From Batkoa obscura (taxonomy: Eukaryota; Entomophthoromycota; Entomophthoromycetes; Entomophthorales; Batkoaceae), in assembly GCA_030770535.1 (NCBI GenBank), contig JASVEC010000014.1, positions 372,001 to 436,000 of the forward strand: a stretch of 64,000 nt of DNA, read 5' to 3'. Numbering within the stretch: position 1 is the first letter of the stretch; each line of letters begins with the position of its first letter. The position numbers were made by a program, and so were the translations under genes. Shown here piece after piece: positions 34,103 to 43,243 of the stretch. The notes below the pieces were generated by a model. That model saw only the letters and a program-made list of their open reading frames with translations, was not told the origin of the DNA and did no database searches.

Positions 34103-35001
34103 ATGCAACAAGGAGAGATTGACATAAATTTGCAAGACCAAGAGGAGGAGATCGAGGTGATAAAATCGATCTATGGCCCAGAAAGTTTAATAAAAAGATC
34201 AAACAACTGGGTATTTTTACCATCAAAAGGGTATCATGATTTATCGATCCTTGAAGGGTGGGAGCTAGAGATAACACTGCCCACAAGCTACCCTTCCAAA
34301 GATTTACCCACTTTCGAATGGGTTCATAGAAACGAAGTAAATAATGAGTATCAATTAAATGAAGACTTAAAGCAGCAGATTAGAAAAGTATTTTTCGAAC
34401 AATTTATAGAAGGTTCTGTTGTCCTATTTACTTGGTTGCAAAGTTTAGAAGAGATTCTAAAGGTCAACTTAAATGCTATTAAAATCTCACCAAACCCAAA
34501 GTCAATTATGAACAAGAAAGTTACAAAACAAGAAAAAGAAGAAAAGGAGGAGAGCATCTTGCCAGTAAATACTTTTGTTAGTATTCCTATAGAAGATAGA
34601 AAAAGTGTATTTATTGCCTATGCTAAGAGGGTGACAAGTCAGAACGAAGTTAATGAGTTTAGAGATAGTCTTGTTAATATTAAAAAGATAGCGAAAGCAG
34701 CCCATAATATTATAGCATATAGAATAAAACTAGAAAACGGTGTAATGCTACAGGGTATTAATTTATTAATGACCTATAAACTATAGTAATCAATATTTAT
34801 TTAGATTCGGATGATGATGGAGAAACAGCAGCAGGTTCAAGATTATTACATTTATTACAGTTATTAGATGTTAAAGATGGAGTGGTAATAGTATCAAGGT
34901 ATTTTGGCGGCATTCATTTAGGACCGGATCGATTTAAACATATAAATAATGTTGCAAGACAAGTACTTGAAGCTAATCAATTTTTTAAAAGTAAAAAATA
35001 A
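34103..35001 (+). CDS. YIH1: IMPACT/YIH1 family protein (RWD plus UPF0029), 282 aa
   Basis: Regulator of translation that binds GCN1 and dampens GCN2 kinase activation during amino-acid starvation. Exons 34103-34754 and 34805-35001 (849 bp, in frame). The RWD domain covers about residues 8-115: EEEIEVIKSIYG at the start, then PTSYPSKDLPTFE and the closing helix LFTWLQSLEEIL. The IMPACT domain covers about 155-278, with SVFIAYAKRV, AAHNIIAYRI, DDDGETAAGSRLLHLLQ and VVIVSRYFGGIHLGPDRF. These are the strongest diagnostic blocks. Length fits the family (yeast 258 aa). The stop codon is only 17 bp from that of the convergent gene at 35019, so the 3' untranslated regions must overlap. I chose the first in-frame ATG, which directly precedes the RWD domain. 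Confidence 0.94.
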
Positions 35002-35018
35002 TAAAATATTATTAATGT

Positions 35019-36594
35019 TTATTTCTTGCTAAATTTTCGCTTTTGGTTTGATGGATCTAATGGCATAGCTACTAAATCAAATGCTGCTTTATTATTGCTT
35101 TTGGATTTTTCTATAGCAAAAAATTGTTATTATAATTCATTGTGACCCATTTATAACTTAAGTTACCTGAAAGATTTGCAAACCTTAAGAAATACTCCCA
35201 ATTACTAAATACTTTTCTACTAGCTATAATGATAATAAATTTAAATAAATTTAAATAAATAGATTCAACTTACTATTATAACCTTCGTTTAAACCTCTGA
35301 TAGATTCATCAAATAACTCAAAGCTGCTTAAAAAATCTTTAGAAACCGCTTTTAGATGATGGACTCTTCGGAGCTCTTCTCTTTTACTATTCAACATCAT
35401 CTCAACTCTATCTATCTTTGGTCTAATTTCAACTCGTTCATGGTTTTCATTATCTTCGTCATTTTCCTTTAATTCTTCTTCTTCGACAGGATCTTTTTGC
35501 TCATCCACCATCTTTAATATTGGTTTTGTTTTAGCACTATCCTTTGTCCAATCAGCTATTTCAATCTTTGCACGCGCACTTCTATTTCCCCTTTCATCTA
35601 CAAAGATATTGCTTACATCATCTCTTACATCATTCGCATGACCTGCAACTTCACCTTCAGCATAACCCAGCTCCTCATTTCTATACTTTGCTAGTATAGC
35701 TTCCCTTCTAAGTCTTCCACGTACAAGAGGTGAGCGAAAATCTTCGGACATTCTATTTATTGCTCTTTGTTTAAAGCTGTTGGCATTAAAGTTAGGGCGT
35801 TGGTCTAAAGCTACTTTGACTTCTTCTTCGGACATCTTACGTGGTCTATTATTATCACGTAAAGTTAAATTCATCTTTCGTTCATAAACTCTGTCTCCTT
35901 TTTCTTCGTCATCTGCAGAATAAGATTCTCTAATCTCCTGTTCTTCATATTTATCTTGATCGTTATCACTTAATTTTGTCTCTTCTTTATAACCTCCATC
36001 CTTCAGTAAATGCTCATCTTTTTCTACCTTTACATGATTATTTTGAGACTTTGCAAGTTCTGGCATAATCCTGATAGTAGGTCTTTTACGGATATTAACC
36101 CAAGGACGGAATGGCGGTTTTTCATCATCTGATTTAGAAGGTTTTCTTATTACTTCTGTAAATTGTTTCAAAGATTGTTCTATTTCTTCTTGTTTTGAGT
36201 CGTCTCCAAAACTTTCTAATTTCATCTCAATATCACTTTTTTCACCTTGAGAAGAATGTTTTTCAGAATCTTTATCACTCAAACTACCACTTCTTTCGGC
36301 ATCTAATCTGCCTTCCTTTAATACATCTGATTTCCTTTGATTTCCTTTAATTGGTTTTACTACTTTATTTGTGAGAATGGTTGTTTTTACTTCTCTTCTC
36401 CCCAAAATCGATCTAATTTCTTTCCTTCCAGTAGATAGCCTTGGATCTCTTCTTTCAGAAATTAATCTTACTGACCTATTTTCCTCGGCTGCATTAACCT
36501 TCCTCTCTTCAATATTACTCCTATATTCCTTCTCTTTGATACTTAGTCTAGTTTCCCCTCCTCTTGTTGTTGGCTTGTTTTTATTAAAACTCAT
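35019..36594 (-). CDS. Unrecognised charged protein, 3 exons, 489 aa
   Basis: I do not recognise this product. Exons: 36594-35274, 35223-35167 and 35110-35019 (1470 bp, in frame). Most of it is disordered and very rich in Arg, Lys, Glu, Asp and Ser. The N-terminal part has repeated Arg-pair blocks (SERRDPRLSTGRKE, ILGRREVK), then acidic-basic stretches. Only the last ~75 residues look folded: RRVHHLKAVSKDFLSSFELF, NTSRKVFSNWEYFLRFANLS and a basic end QKRKFSKK. The Trp-Glu-Tyr-Phe-Leu block is the most conserved-looking piece. There is no signal peptide, membrane span or nucleotide-binding motif. The charge pattern suggests a nuclear or RNA-associated role, but that is only an inference. A splice model using only the first exon would lose the folded end, so I prefer the three-exon form. 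Confidence 0.72.
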
Positions 36595-36977
36595 TCGTCT
36601 AATTTTAGAAAGATTAAAGAATAGTTTAGCAAAATTCTAATTTTAAGAATTAGCTTCACTTTCATTTCAAATTCCACCATTCAAATATTTTATCAAAATT
36701 ACTCACAACAAATTCTTATTCAAAGTATACTATTACAGTTAAAAATTATATAGATGATAATATTATATATTCTAACCATATTAATACAAAAAAATAACTA
36801 ATTCATTAACAAAAATCAAAAGCCATAGCTTAAATAAAAAAGATGAAATTAAAAAAATTTAATTGAATAAGATTAAATAATGATAAAAGAAGCATCAGAT
36901 AAAGGGTAAATGTAAATGTATTTTCCTTGATCTTAGACTATCATAAAGATAAATGATTTCTTAGCTAGTAAAAATCA

Positions 36978-37314
36978 TCATAATATCTAAATAAAAGTAA
37001 ATATGTTTAAAACTATTTGTGATTCCAATACTTACCTGACAAAATCCATTAGAAGCAGGAGCAAATGGATCATTGGGTCTATTACCCCATAAGTTAGGCA
37101 ACATATAGTCTTTTGTTTTGGTAGTAAAATCAATCAAACTGAGTTAAGAACAAAGATAATTAACTCTTAGGTTTAAAATTACATAAAATAAGAGTTACCC
37201 TTTACTAGCTTCTGATACAGTAACCAAAGGAAAATTTAATTTTTCTTTTAAAACATTGACCTCTTTTAATAATAAATAAAGTTGTTTATCTTGACGCGTC
37301 ATAGAGCTGTTCAT
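36978..37314 (-). CDS. Heterotrimeric G-protein gamma subunit with CaaX box, 3 exons, 75 aa
   Basis: Small subunit that pairs with G-beta at the plasma membrane in receptor signalling. Too short in each exon for an open-frame track. Exons: 37314-37199, 37138-37036 and 36986-36978 (228 bp, in frame). It starts with a helical stretch MTRQDKQLYLLLKEVNVLKEKL, then VTVSEASKGLIDFTTKTKDYMLP, the G-gamma LIxFxxxTKD region, and the conserved NDPFAP. The last exon is only 9 bp (ATA TTA TGA) and supplies the last two residues and stop, giving a C-terminal CQIL. That is a CaaX box whose final Leu favours geranylgeranylation. Fungal relatives are STE18-like. The splice acceptor (TATTTAG) is good, and the match of the product ending to a CaaX box argues for the model. 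Confidence 0.82.
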
Positions 37315-37962
37315 TTTGTTAAATTATTGAAGTGGATAAAAAGTATTCGAAACGCCTGGTTTTTTTATAAAAAGAATGTTTATAAAGTTGGTATCAAAAA
37401 ATAAACAACTAAGCTAGATTATGGGGTTAAATAGAATAAGGAATTTCAGAAATGTTTATAATACTTTTGTTTCTCTTCTTTTTCTAATCTAACTCTACCA
37501 ATCATCTATTATCAAGCTGTTCACAATTATTATCTAATTTAGTTATTATTTATTACTATTGGTCTATTTTATTGTTTTCATTATTATTATTGGTTCATAT
37601 TTATTTTTAAGGTAAATATTTTACTTGTTTAATTAATTACTTGATCTATTAGTGTGTTACTTGAATTGGTTTAAGGTAGAAATCCCCTTTTTGTTGCTTA
37701 AATCGAAATAAGTAAATTGAAAAATAAATGAGTAAGTTCCAAAATAAGAATGAAATAATTGAATAAAAATAAATGGCATATTCAAAAAGAATAGCTCAAA
37801 TATGAAACTATGTCAAAAGAAATGAAGGTTTTTTATTATAATTAAAAAATGGTAACTATTAAATAATAGGGAAATAAGGATAAAGATTAATAAATCAAAA
37901 TATAGACGTTTGTTCAAAAACATTTTGAAAAGTTATTAACTAGGTAAGTTCAATAGTTACAT
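37315..37962. other. Divergent promoter region between G-gamma and LAMTOR3
   Basis: About 650 bp, AT-rich, with long T-rich and A-rich tracts. No repeat element seen. Confidence 0.5.
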
Positions 37963-38426
37963 ATGATTAGATATAATAAATGTTTAATTAGAATTGAAGG
38001 CTTAAATGCCATCGCTTTAAGTGATAAAGAAGGAGTAATTATATACAAAGGTAATTATTACTTTTGAATTAAAGTATTTTTATTAACTTAGGTCTCAGCA
38101 TATATGAAAGAAGATTTTAATACAATATTGGAAAGTAGCTCATTAACTTCAGTATTTTTAATAGCGAGTGAACAAGTAAGATAATAAGATACAGAATTTA
38201 CAAAAAATGATTTAAAATCAATTATTAGGCAAGTAAATTAGGATTAAAAAAAAATAAGAGCATAATAACATTTTTTGATAATTATCAAATCATACAGTTT
38301 AATTTCAACAATTGTATAATTAATATAATAGCTGAACCTAAAGCTAATACTGGCATTTTGATGGACCTTTATTCTGAATTAGATAGTTTGTCAAAGCAGA
38401 TGTTTGATGCTATCGCCACTCCTTGA
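37963..38426 (+). CDS. LAMTOR3: LAMTOR3/MP1-like Ragulator subunit (roadblock fold), 3 exons, 120 aa
   Basis: Roadblock/LC7 protein that, with its LAMTOR partners, anchors Rag GTPases and MEK-ERK scaffolding to the late endosome or vacuole and supports TORC1 activation. Exons: 37963-38050, 38099-38175 and 38229-38426 (363 bp, in frame). Clear similarity to animal LAMTOR3: IEGLNAIALSDKEGV at the start, then FLIASEQASKLGLKKNKSIITFF, YQIIQFN, and the closing EPKANTGILMDLYSEL. Length matches (human 124 aa). The second acceptor is CTCAG rather than the nearer TTAG, since only the former keeps the frame (AYMKED). The N-terminus lacks the short lead seen in animal proteins. Many yeasts lack LAMTOR3, so its presence suggests an early-diverging or filamentous fungus. 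Confidence 0.87.
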
Positions 38427-38758
38427 TATCTCTTTCCAATTAAATTTAATATTTTTTACATAATATTTTACAGTAGATTTGGTTTTAAAGAACTTGTTAT
38501 AAATTGATTATCATTCTAAGTAATCAATATACCTATATCTATTTAATTGTTCAGAATATTACAATAGTAATAATAAAATTAAAATAATGACATAGTATAG
38601 ATAGTTTAAAAAAAAATCTATATAAACAAACAGACAATATTTTTAATTAACATTTTTTAATACAAACAAAACTATTTTATTGTTTAGTAAATCAATTAAA
38701 GAAACATTAAATAATTAAATGCAAAACAGAAAAGTTCAACTCGATACCCAATCAACTT

Positions 38759-40528
38759 TTAGAAGCACAAAAATCCTCCTTTCTTTTCTTCCAAAGTAAT
38801 AATTCTATTATTTGCTTCTTCGAGTTCAAAAGTCAATGCCGAGTTCTTACGTGTGATATCTTGTAATTGAAATTGATATGAATTTACCTCCATCTTCAAT
38901 CTTTCAACTTGTTCCATAAGTGAACTAACAGTCTGTTGATTTACTTTTTTCATTTGATTAATAGTAAACTCATTAGCATCAAGTTGCGTTTTTTGATTAT
39001 GATTTTCAGTACTTAATGTCTTATTGCTTTCATTAAGTTCATTAATTATTTTTTGTAAATTTTTTTTATCACGTTCTAACTCTTTATTATGTGGGTTAGT
39101 TGGAACTGATAAATGTTGCATTATTTTCTTAGAACTAGATTTGAACTTTAAATAGTCTTGAGCAGGTGAGCGTGAGTTTCTTCCAATTGCAAAGGACTTC
39201 GAATGCGTCAAGATTGGTGTGATAGGCTCATCTGCGTAGAGTGAGTAAATCGGCAAAGTAAATGATAAATCATCTTCGTGCATGCTTGATGATACTGATT
39301 GGTCAACTTGACGTATCGAGTTGCAACTCTTATCTCTGCTATGGGCAAACAATTGAGTAACGAAATTCTTTACATCGTCTTGAAGTCGGTGATTAGATAC
39401 ATGACTTAATTTAGTATTAAGGTCAGTATCATTAATAAGATTTACTTTAGTAAAATCCATGTTATCATCAATCATTAAAAGAGAATCTCTTACTCTATTA
39501 GGTTGCATATCGATCTCGTTATCTTCATCCAACTTTACGCTAAATTGAGTCTTATATAATTCATCCATTACTAAAGTATCCGATAGGTTGTTTACTTTCC
39601 TTTCTAGTTCTTGAATTTTCATGTCTTGTTCTTCCAATACTTCTTTTTGTTTTAAAATAGTTTCTTGACTTTCAACTAGTTTTGTTTTTAAAGTAGTGTA
39701 TATTAATGGGACATCTTCTGCAGTTTTTTCTCTAATTTCTGGCCCTGGTTCTTCAGAAATTTTGGTCTTGGCATTACTTTGATTTAACTCAAATTCAAGT
39801 TTGTCGACTATTTTCCTTAACCTTGCATTCTCTTTTAATAACAATGTTAAGCTTATGTTCTCTTTACTCTTTTTAGTGGTTAAAACATTAGTTTGTATAG
39901 GGACCTTATTATCAGTAACTACAGAACCAGAAATGAAGCTTTGAGAATCTGAACTATCAATATCAATGAGGTTGTCTTCTAAAGCCTTTAATTCCAAATT
40001 AATATCATCAATAGCTTCATTGGTTGGAGCAGCATCCTGTAATTGTTCTTCGAGTGCTGCCATTTTAAGCTCAAAAGCAGAAGAATGAGTTCTTGTTGAA
40101 TTCTTTGCAGAAAGCGATGCAATACTCTTGGTTTTTGAAACCTTCTTATATCTAGATCTTCTTCTATTCTTTTTAATTTCAGCTGTTGAGGACTTCGATA
40201 TACTTGAATTTCTTGAAACATCTTGGATTATTGAAGTTCTTACTCCCAAATTTAAAGGTTTAGATTTAGAAATATCGTTTCTTAGAGATAATTGACGAGG
40301 AGTATTTCCTTCCCATGGCGTCTTAATTGAACTAAGGGTTGAATCATCTTGCCTATCCGTATTATCTTCCATTATTGTATCATTCTCATCCTGAAACGCT
40401 CCAATGTTGTCAGTATGTAATTCTTTAACTTGGGGCATTTGCATATTCAATGATAGCTTTTCATCCAAATGGTTTTGTTTGATATCAGATATTTCCGGGG
40501 AAATTTTGTTATTAAAGGAAGTCATCAT
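38759..40528 (-). CDS. Coiled-coil protein of unknown function, 589 aa
   Basis: Single open frame, not recognised as a named family. The N-terminal ~150 residues are disordered, with basic blocks (KKNRRRSRYKKVSKTK) and Ser/Thr stretches that could be phosphorylated. Heptad-rich coiled coils follow at about residues 155-190, 225-320 and 480-580 (e.g. LRKIVDKLEFELNQSNAK, LKEVLEEQDMKIQELERK). Between them is a Ser-rich linker with an ITPILTHSKSFAIGRNSRSP segment. The C-terminus is unusual: a run of coiled coil ends abruptly in KKGGFLCF, a hydrophobic Phe-Leu-Cys-Phe tail. There is no membrane span or signal peptide. Plausible roles are cytoskeletal, spindle-pole or polarity scaffolding, but I cannot show this. 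The start is the first ATG of a clean frame, and an MTSF start one codon later is equally possible. Confidence 0.75.
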   Translation of the reverse strand: MMTSFNNKISPEISDIKQNHLDEKLSLNMQMPQVKELHTDNIGAFQDENDTIMEDNTDRQDDSTLSSIKTPWEGNTPRQLSLRNDISKSKPLNLGVRTSIIQDVSRNSSISKSSTAEIKKNRRRSRYKKVSKTKSIASLSAKNSTRTHSSAFELKMAALEEQLQDAAPTNEAIDDINLELKALEDNLIDIDSSDSQSFISGSVVTDNKVPIQTNVLTTKKSKENISLTLLLKENARLRKIVDKLEFELNQSNAKTKISEEPGPEIREKTAEDVPLIYTTLKTKLVESQETILKQKEVLEEQDMKIQELERKVNNLSDTLVMDELYKTQFSVKLDEDNEIDMQPNRVRDSLLMIDDNMDFTKVNLINDTDLNTKLSHVSNHRLQDDVKNFVTQLFAHSRDKSCNSIRQVDQSVSSSMHEDDLSFTLPIYSLYADEPITPILTHSKSFAIGRNSRSPAQDYLKFKSSSKKIMQHLSVPTNPHNKELERDKKNLQKIINELNESNKTLSTENHNQKTQLDANEFTINQMKKVNQQTVSSLMEQVERLKMEVNSYQFQLQDITRKNSALTFELEEANNRIITLEEKKGGFLCF

Positions 40529-41526
40529 AGATTAAGGACAATATTAGTTAATTAAATAATTTTAAAATAATAAAGATAATGTAGTAAAAAAAGATCTTAT
40601 TCCCAATCAAAAGAGGGTGCCCAATCAAATTTGGTATTTTTCGCCTTATTATTTAGAACTTCTCCTATATCAACATACAACCAATAACTTTCAAGTTCTA
40701 AACTTTAATCTACTCTGGGTACCATAATGTCTATTAATCCATCTCTATGGTAATACAACTATGGTAATAAACCGGATATCAATTAACATGATACATAAAA
40801 GTAAACTACAGCGAGAGAGGACTTTAGTAATATATTGTATTCAATGTATTAACCTTTAAAACAAAAATTGATTTCAAATATTGAATATTAAAAATTATTA
40901 TTTTAAAACAGATTGTGCAATTATTTCATAACAGTAACTAAAAATAAAAATAAAAACAAAAATAAAACAAAAGAATGGGATAAAGTAATATATTTACTTT
41001 ATAAGGCTAAATTTATTTTTTGAAGTCATTATTAACATATGTCATTAAATAATATAGTTCTCATATTTAATAAAAAACAAGAATTTAAAAATTTTATTAA
41101 AATTTTATTTATGCCTACATCGTATAATGCATCATGCACTTTAGGTTATTATATTTTAGTTTAACTATTATGCATCTTTGTTATTAAATTAAATACCAAA
41201 TTAATATAATTAATATAATTTTTAAAGTTTAATAATTGTTTTTGTTTCACTGATATAAAAATAGATGAAATAAATTATCATCAGTATATTGTTTGTTTGT
41301 ACTATACCTTATTATTTTAAAAACTGTTATTTTTTGATCTTTACATAATAAACGAATAAATAAGATGTTTTTATTTAATATTATTATCGATTATTTGGTG
41401 TCATAATTTATTGTTCATTTCATAAATCGATTTAATTTGAAAAGGTAATAAAATAAAGAAAACAAATTTCCAAAATATCTGAAAGAATAAACAAAAAGAA
41501 TAAATCATTTTAATATAATAAAGATA

Positions 41527-41623
41527 TGGGGCTGTTTTTTTTAGTTTCATAATCTTTCCATTTTTTAAGCACTATTTGAGTGGAAAGATTGTAGTAATTC
41601 TTAAACAAAAAAATACATCCCCA
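41527..41623 (-). mobile_element. MITE-like inverted-repeat element, copy 9
   Basis: A 97 bp copy in reverse orientation, TGGGGCTGTTTTTTTTAG to TACATCCCCA, flanked by TA on both sides. The outer flanks AAGATAT and ATATCTT extend the inverted symmetry. Confidence 0.83.
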
Positions 41624-41918
41624 TATCTTTAAAAGAATTCACTTTAATAGTCTATAAAAATTGTTCTTTAGATATAGCTCATAATAAGTCGGAAAAAATT
41701 CTACTTTTTTAAAATAACATAACATAATATAATATATATATATAACTTTATCAACTTATAGAAATACTTTTACTTTATTCATACATGATGTCTAGAAACT
41801 TTATAGAAATTTATTTTTAGTTATATAGTGATGTCAATAAACTCAAATTTTAAATATGAATTTTCATTTAATTTTTTCAGAAAAATTATCAATATTCTAA
41901 TCAAATAATATTATCATG

Positions 41919-42010
41919 TAGGAACGTATTTTTTTAAGAATTTTACTGATAATCTTTCCACTCAAACAGCGCTTAAAAGTGGAAAAAGTGATGAAACCAA
42001 AACATTCTCA
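41919..42010 (+). mobile_element. MITE-like inverted-repeat element, copy 10
   Basis: A diverged copy keeping TTTCCACTCAAACAGCGCTT and GAAAAAGTGATGAAACCAAA. The right end is ACATTCTCA, followed by TA. Confidence 0.75.
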
Positions 42011-42299
42011 TATCTTCATTATGTTTTTTTAAAACTATCAATATTTTATATACTTTATTAGTAATTATTCACATGTGAATAAAATAATACCCACGCTAAA
42101 AACAATACTATAACTTTTACATCTATTAACTTAAGTCTTGCATAAGTTAAACTTGTTTTTCTATAGTTTAATTTAATCTTACTTAATCAATTTTCAAAGG
42201 TACTTTCTGTAAGAAATATTTTATAATCAATTTATAAATAAATCGTCTATATTACCTTGATTTGAATTTACTATGGCATTACTTTATTCATATTATAAT

Positions 42300-42575
42300 A
42301 TAAACCTATGCTCTTTCATAAAAATCAATCTAAATGACGTCTTTTATATAAAGGTGTTTCTGAAATAATCTCTCTTTTTGGATAATCCCCACTGACAAGG
42401 ATACATAATTACTAAAGCCGATTTTTACATATATCAAATACACTTTGTCTCTAAATATGAAGAATATTTTCTGTTGGAATCAATGATCTTTTTAGCTTAT
42501 TATCCAAAAAAAGGAGATTGCTTTAGTAATACTCTTATGAAAGACTGGATTACATTTAATAACCTATGTTTATGT
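42300..42575. repeat. Imperfect inverted repeat (hairpin element)
   Basis: ATTATCCAAAAA(A)GGAGATT at 42499-42520 is the reverse complement of sequence at about 42360-42385 (AATCTCTCTTTTTGGATAAT). The outer ends CCTATG and CATAGG also pair. Arms are diverged in between. No open frame is inside. Possibly another non-autonomous DNA element. Confidence 0.5.
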
Positions 42576-42597
42576 TATAGCCAAATTCATTTAGATA

Positions 42598-42696
42598 TGA
42601 AGATGTGTTTTTTTGTTTAAGAATTTTACTACAATCTTTCCACTCAAATAGTGCTTAAAAAATGGAAAAATAATGAAACTAAAAAAAACACTCCCA
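42598..42696 (+). mobile_element. MITE-like inverted-repeat element, copy 11
   Basis: A 99 bp copy, left end TGAAGATGTGTTTTTTTG, core CACTCAAATAGTGCTTAAAAAA, right end ACACTCCCA, with TA on both flanks. Confidence 0.82.
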
Positions 42697-43243
42697 TATA
42701 AAGAAGTTTATTACTTGAGAACTTGTTTTTTAAATCAAATCTCTAAATAATTCCAATTTAAAAGAAAATGTCGTCGAATTTAATGAATCATCCACACTGA
42801 AGCGGGGGGCTATTTTAAAATTATATGGCATATTTTTATCCTTTGATAATAGATATCAGGATTAGGAGCTTCATATATAAAAGCTTAGCTTATATCTTAG
42901 TAGAATGAATTATTGGGAAGAATTAGCCTTTTCTGATTATAGTTCAAGATTATTATAATTTATATAACAAATGTTTGTATAGAAAATTTTAACATAAGTT
43001 CAGAGTCTGGTATTAAACTAGGTTGTTTTACTTACTAAATAGCTATTTCATTGGATAAATATATTGCAATTTTTCCAATAGCTTTAATTTTGCATTATGC
43101 AAATTACTAGGAAAGCTTAAACAGAGATTAAACAAACCGTAGTAATTTTCATAAAATTTAGGAAATAAAAAGGATACAAGCAAATAAAAAAATTTGTTTT
43201 TTAAATAAAAACGAGATAAATCAGTTTAAAATTCTCTCAAAAT

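Larger units (their letters stand above)
40529..43243. other. Gene-poor gap with repeats, 2.7 kb
   Basis: Divergent region between the coiled-coil gene and SPT5. It holds three MITE-like copies (41527, 41919, 42598) and an imperfect hairpin repeat at about 42300-42570. The rest is AT-rich with no coding signal. Confidence 0.7.

Noticed and set aside
38051-38098. Nearer TTAG acceptor for LAMTOR3 exon 2
   Set aside because: It leads to a stop after a few codons. The CTCAG acceptor gives the conserved AYMKEDF.
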